This document shows positions 42,717 through 52,434 of a stretch of 64,000 nt of DNA, piece after piece. Position 1 is the first letter of the stretch. Every line of letters starts with the position of its first letter. The stretch covers positions 124,001 through 188,000 of the forward strand of contig NZ_LVJN01000018.1 of the NCBI RefSeq assembly GCF_002109495.1, read 5' to 3'. The notes beneath the pieces are model-generated. The model was given only the letters and a program-made list of their open reading frames with translations. It did not search any database and was not told the DNA's origin. Origin of the DNA: Magnetofaba australis IT-1 (GTDB taxonomy: Bacteria > Pseudomonadota > Magnetococcia > Magnetococcales > Magnetococcaceae). Position numbers and translations under genes: made by a program.

Positions 42717-45074
42717 TTAAAAGATCCAGGTGGCGCGCAGCGCGGTGGTGGTGGTGGTGGCGTCTTCGCCCACCTGCTGGGCCTGGGCGTACTGCACCGA
42801 CAGGTCCACTTCAAAATCCTCAAACGGCGAGTAGGTCAGCCCCAGCAGCGCCCCCGGCCCCTGGCCTTTGGTGACGCGGTCGTAGCTGTAGCCCAGCACC
42901 ACCCGGTGATCCAGGTAGTCGGTGAGCAGGTCCGACCAACTGACGTTCACCGCATGGGTCTCGCGGTCGGTGAGATTGACGAAGAAGGTCGGCAGATCGA
43001 AGTTGGGCGCGTTGTCCACATCGCGGGTGAACTCGCCGTCAACGCTGTAGCTGAGGGTGAAGTTGTACTCCGGGATGTTGTGCAGCAGGGAGAATTGATA
43101 CCCCACGGTGTGGGCGAAATCGCCGGTTTGTGGGAACACCTCGCCAACGTTGCCGGAACCCTTGGTGAAGACGTAGGTATCGTACTCCACGGCGGCGTTG
43201 CCGGTCAGGCCGTTGATCGCCCAATCCATATCACCCTGCCACACGCCGCGCACGCGATTGCGCGCCACGTTGCCGGCGGCGGCGGCGATATAGCCCCAAT
43301 AGGGTTCGCGATAGCGCAGATCCAGGGTCAGATCATTCTTCTCCCAGCGCCACTGGTGCGCTGCGCGCAGGCCAAGCTCGTTGCTGTCGCCAAACATCAC
43401 GCCCATTTCGCTGTGGTCGGCGTCATCGTAGTCCAAACGCATGCTGGCGCCGCCCTGACGTCGGGTGATGTCGATATCGGCAAAGGTGAAGCCGCCTACG
43501 GCGTAGGTGTGGGCGGTGAAATTGGCCTGCTGCGCGGTGAGTTCGAAGGAGAGGCGATTGCTCATGGGGGCGCTGAAGGTCGCCGTGTCGGTGATCCACG
43601 CCTCATCGCCCAGATTGGTGTTGCGCCAGGTGCGGCCCAGATCCAGGGAGGGTTCGTACTGTTGCCGCAGCAGCGCCTGGGCGATGATCAGGTTGGCTTC
43701 GCCGGGAGATTCGCGCAGGCCGCGATCATAGTAGTTGAGCGCGCGCCGCCAACGGCTGAGTTGCTGCTCCCAGTTGGCCATGTTGCCGAGGAACTCAGTG
43801 TTGCGCGGCGATTCATCCAGCAGCATGCGCAACTTGCCGCGGCCATCCTTGGTCCCATCGGTGACCACGTCCAGACGCGACTCCAGATAGTCCAGGCGGC
43901 GAGCGCGGATGTCGCGGTTCTCCTGCTCGGCCAACACCTCTTTCTCCACGCTCATGACAATGGTGACGCGGGTGGGCTGATAGAGTACGGCAAAGCGGGT
44001 GTTGGGTCGCAGCGGACGCAGCAGCAGGGTGTTGAAGCCAAAGCGCACGTCGCCGATCCAGTTGGCGAGAACCTGGGGCAGCTTCTCGAGACCGGCATCG
44101 GAGAGGGGCTGGTCAAATGTGAGCAGCAGCTCATTGTTCTTGACCTGATGGCTGGCCTCCACCGCAGTGGGCCACTCCAACACGATGCGGGCGCGTTTGG
44201 TTTCGTCCCCCGCGCGCAGCGACAGCGCCTTGCCCGCCAACTCTGCAGGGGAGAGCAGCGGCAGCGTGTGCGGATCGGGGAGTTCGGCCAGCAGCTTTGC
44301 CTCTTTGGTGATCTCATCCAAGGCGGGCGGCATCGGTTCGGGGGTCTGTTCAACCAATCCTTGTAGCGACCCCGCCGCCGCCAGCATCAAGGCGCGGCTG
44401 GGTGGGGTTCCCAAGGAGCCCCAGCGTGGCTGGTGAGCGGTAGCCAGAGCCATGGGCAGGCGGGCGCGACGCTGTTGCGCCTGCTTATCGATGGGGCGAA
44501 TGGTGATCCATGTCTGCGCCGCTTGGTGGTGGTGGGTGATGGTGAGATCATCGGCCACGCGAAACACCAGATGGTTGGCCTCCTGGCTGGCGTCGGCGAG
44601 CCATTCGGGCAGCGTATTGACCAAGCGCTGCATCGCCCCGGGGTCGGGGAAGATATCCATGGGCACGGCCACAAAGCGTTGCCCTTGTCGCACCGGCGCG
44701 TCGGGCGCTTGAGTCCAGTGCAGAATGATGCGCGCGCGCTGATCGGTAGCCTCCCAGGTGATTTCGCGCAACTCCGCCGCGCCGGAGCGCGGCGGCGCGC
44801 TGGCGCGGGCCGAGATGGCGGCGTTGGCTTCATTCCAGGCGGCTGCGGCCAGGGCGGCTTGTTGCAGTAAGCTGTGTTGCGCAAGGGGGACGTCGCTGAT
44901 GCGCGCAGGGGCTTTGCCGCTGGGGCTCGGGAGACCGCCAAAGGAGACGTTGGCCGCCAGCGCCGCACAACTGACCAAGCCGCCCGCAACCCACGGGGCG
45001 CGGCGGGCGCGCAGGGCGCGCAAGACGCCGGTGGATGCGTGACGCGTACTCTGTTGCAGTGAAGCTCGGCGCAT
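42717..45074 (-). CDS. pelB: PelB C-terminal half: outer-membrane beta-barrel porin with AMIN-like repeats
   Basis: 785 residues from the ATG at 45074. The C-terminal ~330 residues alternate hydrophobic and polar residues in short strands with Tyr/Phe-rich ends, and the protein ends in Trp-Ile-Phe, the aromatic terminus expected for an outer-membrane barrel. Before it lie helical repeats (about 430-510, including A-L-N-Y-Y-D-R-G-L-R). The N-terminal half has two related segments, R-A-R-I-I-L-H-W (about 115) and R-A-R-I-V-L-E-W (about 302), each starting a beta-rich block like AMIN domains. This is the export pore half of PelB; in P. aeruginosa it is fused to the TPR half. A signal or anchor segment is near residue 30-45. 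Confidence 0.85.
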   Translation of the reverse strand: MRRASLQQSTRHASTGVLRALRARRAPWVAGGLVSCAALAANVSFGGLPSPSGKAPARISDVPLAQHSLLQQAALAAAAWNEANAAISARASAPPRSGAAELREITWEATDQRARIILHWTQAPDAPVRQGQRFVAVPMDIFPDPGAMQRLVNTLPEWLADASQEANHLVFRVADDLTITHHHQAAQTWITIRPIDKQAQQRRARLPMALATAHQPRWGSLGTPPSRALMLAAAGSLQGLVEQTPEPMPPALDEITKEAKLLAELPDPHTLPLLSPAELAGKALSLRAGDETKRARIVLEWPTAVEASHQVKNNELLLTFDQPLSDAGLEKLPQVLANWIGDVRFGFNTLLLRPLRPNTRFAVLYQPTRVTIVMSVEKEVLAEQENRDIRARRLDYLESRLDVVTDGTKDGRGKLRMLLDESPRNTEFLGNMANWEQQLSRWRRALNYYDRGLRESPGEANLIIAQALLRQQYEPSLDLGRTWRNTNLGDEAWITDTATFSAPMSNRLSFELTAQQANFTAHTYAVGGFTFADIDITRRQGGASMRLDYDDADHSEMGVMFGDSNELGLRAAHQWRWEKNDLTLDLRYREPYWGYIAAAAGNVARNRVRGVWQGDMDWAINGLTGNAAVEYDTYVFTKGSGNVGEVFPQTGDFAHTVGYQFSLLHNIPEYNFTLSYSVDGEFTRDVDNAPNFDLPTFFVNLTDRETHAVNVSWSDLLTDYLDHRVVLGYSYDRVTKGQGPGALLGLTYSPFEDFEVDLSVQYAQAQQVGEDATTTTTALRATWIF

Positions 45075-45203
45075 GGTCACCACGCTTGCTTGACTACGGG
45101 CGCATGGGCGCTCCGCGTGTTTGGCTGGGTTGGCGACAGAGTCGGGCGATGCGCTGCGGCCCGCGTGGGGCGCCGCATGAGAGAGGGGGGCGTCATGCTG
45201 GCG

Positions 45204-47954
45204 TTACCGTTTGGCTGAGACCACCACGCGACTGGCTTCGTCGGTGAGATTCTGGTCGATGAGCAACTCAATGAAGTCCATTTGCAAATTGGCGTTTTCC
45301 GGCTGTTCGGCATACAGCGCGCGATAGGCTTGCAGCGCCTCGGGCACGCGGCCGATGCGGTTGAGCATGCGCGCATAGGTCAGCCGCACCGGGAAGGGCT
45401 TGTCGCTGACTTTGTCCAGTTTCTCCAGCGCGTGCATGTAGTGAACATCCGCGCGCTTTTTGCGGTTCTCCGCCCACAGCACTTCGGCCAGATAGAAGTG
45501 CGCTTCGTAGTCGGCCTGCTCCAGATAGAGGGCCAGATAGCGGCCCAGGTAGCTCTCCACCTCCTGCCAGCGTCCGGCGAAGAAGGCCATGTAGCCCAAG
45601 CGCTTGAGCGCCAGTTCGTCGTCGTGGGAGAGGGACAGCACGCGGTCGTAGCCGATGGCGGCGGTCAGGGGCAGGTTTTGCGCTTCGGCGATGGTGGAGA
45701 GCGCCTTAAGCTGTTTGACGTCGTTGACGCGCGGGATCTCGCGGCGCAGCGCTTTATCCAGACGCGCCGTGTCATTGAGCTCCACCAGCGCCTCAATGTA
45801 GCGATCCAGCAACACGCCGCCTTGACCGGCGGGGGGCATGCGCGCCTCCACCACCAACGCGGCGCGATCCGCTGCGCCCAGCTGGGTCAGGTGGTTGACC
45901 CAGGCGGCGCGTTTGGCTGGGTCGCTCTGTTCGGCGCGGGCGCGCTGTTCAAGCCAGGCGATGGCCTCTTTATCCGGACGCGGCCCCCACAGGAACAGCA
46001 GCTGCGCCAGATCCACGCTGTCGGGGTCGGCGTCCTGCGCCAGCATCTGGAAGGCGATTTTGGCTTTGCGATAGGCTTTGGCGTCCATCAGGGCAAAGGC
46101 TAGATTGCGTCGCTCCTGAGGATCCAGTTTGGGGTCGTTGATGCGCGCTTTGATCACCGCAATCAACTCGCGGTCGATATCGCCGCCGCGCGCTTTAACG
46201 GCGAACAGCGACGCTTCATACAGATCGCGATCCTCTTTGCTGCTGGAGTCGCGCCAGGGGCGCGCCAGCAGCAGGGCTTGATGGGCGTCGCCGCTGGCCA
46301 GCAGGGCGTTGATGAACAGGCGGCGATTGGCGGCGGTGTGCTGCTGGGCGTAAAGGCGCTTGGAGAGGCGTTCGCCCAGCGCGCTATGGCCGTTGTCAAT
46401 GGCCACAAAAGCCAGATCGTTGAGGTCCGCCTCATCCAGCTTGGGATCGGTGGCGAGCCACTGTTCAACCTGGGAGGAGCGCTTGGCGGCCAGACTCAGC
46501 AGCGCCCACCCGGCGTCCACTTGCGGCTCGCGGCGGGTTTTGCGCAGTTCGGTGAACAGCGCATAGCCTTTGTCCACGCTCTTCTCTTCCACAAAGCGCG
46601 CCGCCAATTCACGCAGCATCCAGGCCGGGGTGTCGGCATGGCGCGCCAGTTTGGCGACGATGGCCAACCCTTCCGTTTTGCGGCCAAAACCCACCAGCAG
46701 ACCGGCCAGACGCAACTGGTCCTTGGGGTTGAGGGCGGCGCTGACGGCGGAACTGGCTAGGGCTTTGTCCAGATAGGCGTTGGCGAGTTGGCTTTGGTTG
46801 CTGGCCCAGGCCAGCTCAGCGGCCAGGGCCGGGTGCATCTCTTTGAGGTGGGGCTGTAGCCGGTCCCAGGCGATATTGGCGCGGGCGGCGCGCTGCAGCG
46901 GCGGCTGCGCCTCATCCAACGCGCGTTCGGCGATGGCCAGTTGCAGCCATTCGGGCAGGGTAAACTGATCGCGGCTGGCCAGCAGGTCGAACAGGAAGGC
47001 GTTCTCCTCCTGCACAAAAGCCAGATCGGCCAGGTCCCCCAGCGATGTGGCGGCTAAAGAGCCGTTCTCATAGGCGGTTTGCATATGCGCAAACAGAACG
47101 GAGCCCTGTCCCACGCGCGGCATTACCTGGGTGAGGCTGGCAAGAATGTCGCGGTGAATGAACGGCGTTTCGGCGTAAGGCTGCAACACTTTCCAGGCTT
47201 GGTCGTCGTAATCCTGGTAGTGCATCAGGTTGCAGGCGCGCGCGATCACGGTGAGATGGTTGGCGTCATCGTTTTTTTGTCGGTCGCGCCACTCGGTGAT
47301 GATCTGCGCCGCCTGGTCCGGTTGTTTGAGATCCAATAATAGATTGACCCACAACTCCAGATAGAAGCCGTCAATGGCTGGGGGCTGTGACGCCCACAAC
47401 GCCTGCAGGGTTTCGGTCGCCTTCTGTTTGTCGTTGTTGGCCGCATACAGGCGCGTCAGATCTTGCCGGATCTTCACGTTGTCTGGCGTGAGGATGGCCA
47501 GACGCTCGAGAATGGAGATCTGTTTGTTGATGTCGCCGGTGTTGCTGTAGAGCTGGGAGAGTTTCTCCAGATCATTGGTGGAGGCGTTGAGCGCAGTCAG
47601 CTTCTCCAGCGTCTTCAGATACATCTCCGGGCGTTGGGCGTACTGATAGTAGACCGCGACCTGACGTAGCGCCTCGACATTGTTCTGGTTCTTGGGAATC
47701 AGCAGGAATCGCTCCATCAGCGATACGGCGCGCTCCACATCGCCGTTTTGCAGATAGAGTTGCGCCAGCGGCATCAACACATGCGGGGGAACGTTTTGAT
47801 CGTCGACCTGCTGCTCATAGAACTCCAGGGCCGAATCGAACTCTTTATCTTTCAGATGCAGATAGGCGAGCGTCTCTTCGCTGGGAATGAGAGCGGTGCT
47901 GATGGACACGCCCATCATCGCAAGGATGATGGCGGTAAAGATGGCGCTTTTCAT
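45204..47954 (-). CDS. pelB: PelB N-terminal half: membrane-anchored periplasmic TPR protein
   Basis: 916 residues from the ATG at 47954, giving the N-terminal membrane anchor M-K-S-A-I-F-T-A-I-I-L. The rest is a long superhelix of TPR-like repeats, for example A-L-E-F-Y-E-Q-Q-V, A-L-R-Q-V-A-V-Y-Y-Q and G-D-I-N-K-Q-I-S-I-L-E-R, extending to the C-terminus (V-P-E-A-L-Q-A-Y-R-A-L-Y). In P. aeruginosa this region binds PelA and guides the polymer to the barrel. Here it ends 130 bases before a separate barrel protein starts, in the same direction, so PelB is encoded by two genes. No frameshift scar joins them, so the split looks genuine. Confidence 0.87.
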   Translation of the reverse strand: MKSAIFTAIILAMMGVSISTALIPSEETLAYLHLKDKEFDSALEFYEQQVDDQNVPPHVLMPLAQLYLQNGDVERAVSLMERFLLIPKNQNNVEALRQVAVYYQYAQRPEMYLKTLEKLTALNASTNDLEKLSQLYSNTGDINKQISILERLAILTPDNVKIRQDLTRLYAANNDKQKATETLQALWASQPPAIDGFYLELWVNLLLDLKQPDQAAQIITEWRDRQKNDDANHLTVIARACNLMHYQDYDDQAWKVLQPYAETPFIHRDILASLTQVMPRVGQGSVLFAHMQTAYENGSLAATSLGDLADLAFVQEENAFLFDLLASRDQFTLPEWLQLAIAERALDEAQPPLQRAARANIAWDRLQPHLKEMHPALAAELAWASNQSQLANAYLDKALASSAVSAALNPKDQLRLAGLLVGFGRKTEGLAIVAKLARHADTPAWMLRELAARFVEEKSVDKGYALFTELRKTRREPQVDAGWALLSLAAKRSSQVEQWLATDPKLDEADLNDLAFVAIDNGHSALGERLSKRLYAQQHTAANRRLFINALLASGDAHQALLLARPWRDSSSKEDRDLYEASLFAVKARGGDIDRELIAVIKARINDPKLDPQERRNLAFALMDAKAYRKAKIAFQMLAQDADPDSVDLAQLLFLWGPRPDKEAIAWLEQRARAEQSDPAKRAAWVNHLTQLGAADRAALVVEARMPPAGQGGVLLDRYIEALVELNDTARLDKALRREIPRVNDVKQLKALSTIAEAQNLPLTAAIGYDRVLSLSHDDELALKRLGYMAFFAGRWQEVESYLGRYLALYLEQADYEAHFYLAEVLWAENRKKRADVHYMHALEKLDKVSDKPFPVRLTYARMLNRIGRVPEALQAYRALYAEQPENANLQMDFIELLIDQNLTDEASRVVVSAKR

Positions 47955-48394
47955 GGCGTCGTACTCGTCAGGACATGGCAAAAAGGCCGTTGTCCGTAAT
48001 CTGTCTGACCCGGGCAAAGCGCGGGGTATAATTAAGTGATTTTACTCAGGCGTTTGCCTCCATCTCCTCTTTGCGCCGATCGCGAAAATTGCGACTTAAT
48101 ACCTGCTAAGAGGGGGAGTGAACGCCCAATTTCCGTCCCTATTACATCATAATGAGAACGATTCTTCAATTAGAAGATTTGTATAAACACTGAAAAATCA
48201 TTGGTTTACAAGGCGTTTATGTTTCAGGATTGTGTCAAATTGTTGCGGCGGGAGCTATTTAACTGATTTATAGTGCATTTGTTTTGCAGGAAAATTCACA
48301 ATTGTGAATTTTTGCCGCCAATGAGACGGGTTTACAACACGTTTACCTGGAAACGAGGGCGCATCGAGGCGAAAATCGGGCGTTCAGGCGTTGC
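47955..48394. other. pelA-pelB intergenic region
   Basis: 440 bases without a gene in an otherwise tightly packed operon, strikingly A/T-rich between about 48120 and 48330. It could carry a secondary promoter and leader for pelB to pelG, and it contains a 22-bp perfect palindrome. Short open frames show no family features. Confidence 0.5.
48291..48312. promoter_or_regulatory. 22-bp perfect palindrome in the pelA-pelB gap
   Basis: AAAATTCACAA (48291-48301) is followed directly by its reverse complement (48302-48312), with no spacer. A zero-loop perfect palindrome is more like a homodimeric repressor site than a hairpin. No regulator is identified; it lies about 340 bases upstream of the pelB start. 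Confidence 0.5.
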
Positions 48395-50746
48395 TCAGAG
48401 GCGCCAGAAAGTGATATTGACCGGTTCAATGGCATTGGCCGGAAGCGCCAGGGTGATGGCGCCGTTCGCATTGGCCTCGACGGTGGCGTTGCTCAACAGC
48501 TTGCCATCGAGACTCTCCATGCTCACTTGGAAACGGCGTGAGCTCTCAGGGACGCGCCAGGTCATGGCGCCTTTGCCAAAGCCTGAGGCGAAAAAGCGCG
48601 CGCCGCCGCGGCCATCCTCTTGGAAGTTCCACACCCGCCAGCGCGAATCGAGCAGATAGAGTCGGTTGGCGGTGGGGCGCTTGCCGGAGAACTCCGCCTC
48701 TTTAAGCGCGATGAGGGCCTCCTCCTTGGAGGTGTCGAGCATGACGTAGAGGCTGCCGTATTGATGGCGCTGACCAATGACCCCTTTGGAGCGGGCGAAA
48801 TCCACCTTTTGGAACGCTGAACGATCGAAACGGATGGTGCATAACTGGCCATGATTGCGCACCCGCCATGTGTGCGGGGTCAGACGCTCGAACTGTGACG
48901 AGTAGAAACCGCCGCCGATGTGGGCGAAGTGGCTGGTGGTGACGGGGATCACCCCTTGCTCACGGGCGTAGTCAAGGTTGCGTTTGACGGCGTTGAGGCT
49001 GGAGAGTTTCTGCCCCGAATACATGTGGTAGTAGACGTTGAAGGGCTTCAGACGACGCGGAATCTCGGTGTTGTGCAGGGTGCGCACCAGATGTTTGAAG
49101 CCGAAGAAGCGGTCGGTCCACAGATCGGTATAGGTGTTCTCATTGCTGTTGGAGGCGTAGATCTGGGTATAGGGGCCAACCTGCCGTCCCACCGGCGAGA
49201 CCCAGGCGATGGAGGGGTACTCGCGGTCAAAGCGGGTGTCGCCGCCATTGATGTTGGCCATCTTCTCCTGTTCGGTCAGACGCATCGCCTCCAGGAACGG
49301 CGAGGTGTTGCCGGACCACTGCAGCACCTCCACCCGCTTGCCCGGAGGCAGGAAGCGCTCGATGAAGCGTTTGGCGCCGCCGACCTCCAGATTCAGGTCG
49401 AAGGGTTTGACCGCATAGGCGCGCGGGCGCTTGTAGTTCTTGCGAATGGTCTTTTGCGCCTCCTCCATGAGGTATTTGGCGTCGGCGGCGCCCTGTTTGG
49501 CTTCGGCTTTGGCGATGAGTTTCTTCCACTGCGCGGTATCCACCGAGGGCAGGTTGCGCTTCTCCAGTCCCAGCTTTTCCATCAGATGCCCGCCCACACG
49601 TCCTTTGCGCGGTGGGTATTGGTCGAGAAACGGCTCCTCCTTGCGCGGGTCGGGGTCTTCAAAGAAGCCCCAATCCAGCGGATGGCTGAAGGTGTGGCTG
49701 CCCGCCTCTACATTGGGTTCGCGGAAGATCTCCCGCGCCACCCGCTGAGCTTTTTCGCCGCCGTACCAGTCCGGGTCCAGGTCGCCCACCACCGGCCCGA
49801 TGGTGACCGGCAGATCGGGATATTTCTGCACAATCTCCTTGAGGATCACTTCTGAGGAGAAGGTGGCGTCGCGGCTGTATTTGCGGATCTCCGAGAGGTT
49901 GCGCCAGCCGTCGCCGTCGATGTGGCTGTAGAAGATGCGCCGCCCATTGATGGTGGTGGCGTCGGGTTTGGGCAGCTCATCAGTTTGGAAGGCGGCGCGG
50001 AAGAAGTCGAACGGATTGAGCCACCACTGACTGAACTGGGCGTTCTCCTGGGAGAAGTGGGTGTAGCCGCCCGCCACGTAGCCGCCGGTGGGCATGGTGG
50101 CGACCAGGGTGCTGCGGGTGTCCGGCAGATGCGGGCGCTGGGCGTCCAGATGCGAAACCGCTCCGATCGCAGGGTCGACCATCGCCGCGTCATAGGGCGG
50201 CAGCACCCCCTCCATGCGCCGCTCAAAGTCCAGCATGTGCGGGGTGTTGCGGGTCAGCGTCATGTCGTAGGTGATGCGCACCCACTTGCCGCTGGGACGC
50301 ACGCCGAAGCGGCGCCAGAAATTGTCCGCCAAGGCGCTGAGGTCCGGGGCGAGATTTTCTGCATTCAACGCAGGCGGAACCGACAGCAGCACCACGCGAA
50401 TCTTGCGATCCAACAGTTTGTTGATCCAGGGCAGGAACTCGGCGGCGGGGTGGCCGTAATCGGAGTAGGTCCAGTAGAGCAGTCCGCGCACGTCGCCCAG
50501 CTCTTTCATGGGCGGCAGCGGTTTGCGCACATCCAGATGGCGCACCACCAATCCCAGGTGGTTGAGCGGGGTCTCGGCCATGTGGTGGACGATGCGATTG
50601 TACATGTAGGCTTCGGGATCGTCCTGACTATCGTAGAAAGTGATGATCACGCGTTTGAGCGGAACCGGCGACGGCGTTTTCGCCGCCCAAGCGGGGGCGG
50701 GCGCTAGGGTAAACCAGAGAAGTAGAAGAGTCAGTCGAATAATCAT
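48395..50746 (-). CDS. pelA: PelA, periplasmic Pel deacetylase (without its hydrolase domain)
   Basis: 783 residues from the ATG at 50746, which begins a clear signal peptide (MIIRLTLLLLWFTLAPAPAWA). Residues 30-130 match the small Rossmann/oxidoreductase-like domain that follows the hydrolase in P. aeruginosa PelA. The deacetylase domain has S-H-I-D-G-D-G (Asp277, Asp279) and S-H-T-F-S-H (His351, His355), the Asp-His-His metal triad of CE4-like enzymes. A C-terminal beta-rich domain ends in P-V-N-I-T-F-W-R-L. It partly deacetylates the GalNAc polymer, making it cationic. The N-terminal glycoside-hydrolase domain of the canonical 948-residue PelA is missing and is encoded at 52435-53331. Confidence 0.9.
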   Translation of the reverse strand: MIIRLTLLLLWFTLAPAPAWAAKTPSPVPLKRVIITFYDSQDDPEAYMYNRIVHHMAETPLNHLGLVVRHLDVRKPLPPMKELGDVRGLLYWTYSDYGHPAAEFLPWINKLLDRKIRVVLLSVPPALNAENLAPDLSALADNFWRRFGVRPSGKWVRITYDMTLTRNTPHMLDFERRMEGVLPPYDAAMVDPAIGAVSHLDAQRPHLPDTRSTLVATMPTGGYVAGGYTHFSQENAQFSQWWLNPFDFFRAAFQTDELPKPDATTINGRRIFYSHIDGDGWRNLSEIRKYSRDATFSSEVILKEIVQKYPDLPVTIGPVVGDLDPDWYGGEKAQRVAREIFREPNVEAGSHTFSHPLDWGFFEDPDPRKEEPFLDQYPPRKGRVGGHLMEKLGLEKRNLPSVDTAQWKKLIAKAEAKQGAADAKYLMEEAQKTIRKNYKRPRAYAVKPFDLNLEVGGAKRFIERFLPPGKRVEVLQWSGNTSPFLEAMRLTEQEKMANINGGDTRFDREYPSIAWVSPVGRQVGPYTQIYASNSNENTYTDLWTDRFFGFKHLVRTLHNTEIPRRLKPFNVYYHMYSGQKLSSLNAVKRNLDYAREQGVIPVTTSHFAHIGGGFYSSQFERLTPHTWRVRNHGQLCTIRFDRSAFQKVDFARSKGVIGQRHQYGSLYVMLDTSKEEALIALKEAEFSGKRPTANRLYLLDSRWRVWNFQEDGRGGARFFASGFGKGAMTWRVPESSRRFQVSMESLDGKLLSNATVEANANGAITLALPANAIEPVNITFWRL

Positions 50747-50870
50747 AGTTTTGTGCGCAATCCCAGGAAAGACGATCATCTCGCCGCGCCAGCGGCTTCC
50801 ATGCGGTGCGCAGTGGTTATGCCCCGTATGCGCAGCGCGCCGCAAGGTGTCTGCAAAAGACCAGGTCGGA

Positions 50871-52409
50871 TTACAGGCGCCACAGGGTGATGTTGACTGG
50901 TTCGGTTGCTTGCGCGGGTAACTGAAACGTTAACATGTTTTGCGCGCTGGCGGAGACCGTTATGTTGCTCAACACGCTGCCGTCGAGTTTTTCCATGGTG
51001 ACGTGAAAGCGGTCGTGGTCCGACTGGGTGCGCCAAGTCATCTCTCCGGCGCCGAATCCTGAGGCGAAAAAGCGCGCGCCGCCGCGGCCATCCTCTTGAA
51101 AATTCCATACCCGCCAACGCGCATCACGCAGATAAAGGCGCTTGGCCTCAGCGCTTTTGCCCGTGAACGGGGCTTCTTTGAGGGCAATGATCGGCGCTTC
51201 CAGGCTGGTGTCGAGCATCACGTAGAGGCTGCCGTAGAGATGGCGCTGGCCGATCACCCCTTCAGAGCGATCAAAATCCACCTCTTTGAAGGTGGCGTTG
51301 TCAAACCGAATGGTGGGCAGCGCGCCGTGCTCGGTGACGCGCCAGCGGTCAGGCTCCAACTGTTCGAAGCGGGTGGTGAAGAAGCCGCTGCCAATGGTGG
51401 CGAAGTGGCTGGTGGTGACCGGAATCACCCCCTGTTCGTGGGCGAAATCCAGGTTGCGTTTGACGGCGTTGAGGCTGGAGAGCTTCTGCCCGGAATACAT
51501 GTGGTAGTATACATTGAACGGCTTCAATCGACGCGGAATCTCGGTGTTGCGCAGGGTGCGCACCAGATGTTTGAAGCCGAAGAAGCGATCGGTCCACAGG
51601 TCGGTGTAGGTGTTCTCATTGCTGTTGGAGGCGTAGATCTGATTGTACGGTCCCACCTGCCGACCCACCGGCGAGACCCAGGAGATGGAGGGGTATTCGC
51701 GGTCAAAACGGGTGTCGCCGCCGTTGATATTGACCATCTTGGCCTCTTCGGTTTTGCGCATCACCTCCAGAAACGGCAGCGTATTGCCGGACCACTGAAT
51801 CACCTCCACCCGTTTGCCCGGCGGCAAAAAGCGTTCGATATAGCGTTTGGCGCCGCCAATCTCCAGATCCAGATCAAACGGCTTGACCGCATAGGCGCGG
51901 GGGCGCTCATAATTCTTTTTCAGCGTCTTTTGCGCCTCTTCCATCAGATATTTGGCGTCGGCGGCGCCCTGCTTGGCCTCGGCTTTGGCGATGAGGCGTT
52001 TCCACTGCACGCTGTCCACCGGCGGCAGGGTGCGCTTTTCCAGTCCCATGCGTTCCAGAATCTCTCCGCCGACCCGCCCTTTGCGCGGCGGATATTGATC
52101 CAGGAACGGCGCCGCATTGATCCAGGGGAGAAATTCGGCGGCGGAGTGGCCGTAGTCGGAGTAGACCCAATAGAGCGCGCCGCGCACATCGCCCAGCTCC
52201 TCAACCGGCGGCAGAGGCTTGCGCAGGTCCAGGTGGCGCACGCTCATGCCCAGATGGTTCAGCGGCGTCTCGGCCATGCGGTGGGCGGGGCCGAACAGGA
52301 AACCTTCAGCGTCCTCCTGACTATCGTAGAAGGCGAGGATGGTGCGCTTGAGCGCCTTGGGCGCGGCGGCCTGCGCGGATGTCGCCAAAGCGATGCCGAG
52401 AACAGGCAC
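50871..52409 (-). CDS. second PelA-like protein lacking the deacetylase catalytic core
   Basis: 512 codons from a GTG at 52409. Residues 18-97 match PelA residues 30-109 and residues 101-512 match PelA 372-783, with roughly four of five residues identical in the C-terminal part, but about 260 residues between are replaced by Ala-Ala (junction near 52110-52118). The lost piece contains Asp277, Asp279, His351 and His355, so this protein cannot be a deacetylase. The signal peptide is odd: the GTG start lacks a basic n-region, whereas an ATG at 52429, coupled to the upstream stop, reads MRHLLTL... in another frame. A single-base frameshift is suspected. It may be a structural partner or a decaying duplicate. 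Confidence 0.85.
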   Translation of the reverse strand: MPVLGIALATSAQAAAPKALKRTILAFYDSQEDAEGFLFGPAHRMAETPLNHLGMSVRHLDLRKPLPPVEELGDVRGALYWVYSDYGHSAAEFLPWINAAPFLDQYPPRKGRVGGEILERMGLEKRTLPPVDSVQWKRLIAKAEAKQGAADAKYLMEEAQKTLKKNYERPRAYAVKPFDLDLEIGGAKRYIERFLPPGKRVEVIQWSGNTLPFLEVMRKTEEAKMVNINGGDTRFDREYPSISWVSPVGRQVGPYNQIYASNSNENTYTDLWTDRFFGFKHLVRTLRNTEIPRRLKPFNVYYHMYSGQKLSSLNAVKRNLDFAHEQGVIPVTTSHFATIGSGFFTTRFEQLEPDRWRVTEHGALPTIRFDNATFKEVDFDRSEGVIGQRHLYGSLYVMLDTSLEAPIIALKEAPFTGKSAEAKRLYLRDARWRVWNFQEDGRGGARFFASGFGAGEMTWRTQSDHDRFHVTMEKLDGSVLSNITVSASAQNMLTFQLPAQATEPVNITLWRL

Positions 52410-52434
52410 AGGGTGAGCAGATGGCGCATGGGGC

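Noticed and set aside
42528-44366. 612-codon open frame antisense to the PelB barrel gene
   Set aside because: No recognisable domain and an amino-acid composition typical of antisense frames in GC-rich DNA.
48180-48211. TTGTAA/TATACA promoter on the minus strand upstream of pelB
   Set aside because: The spacing is 20 bases and both boxes are imperfect, so the support is too weak for a feature.
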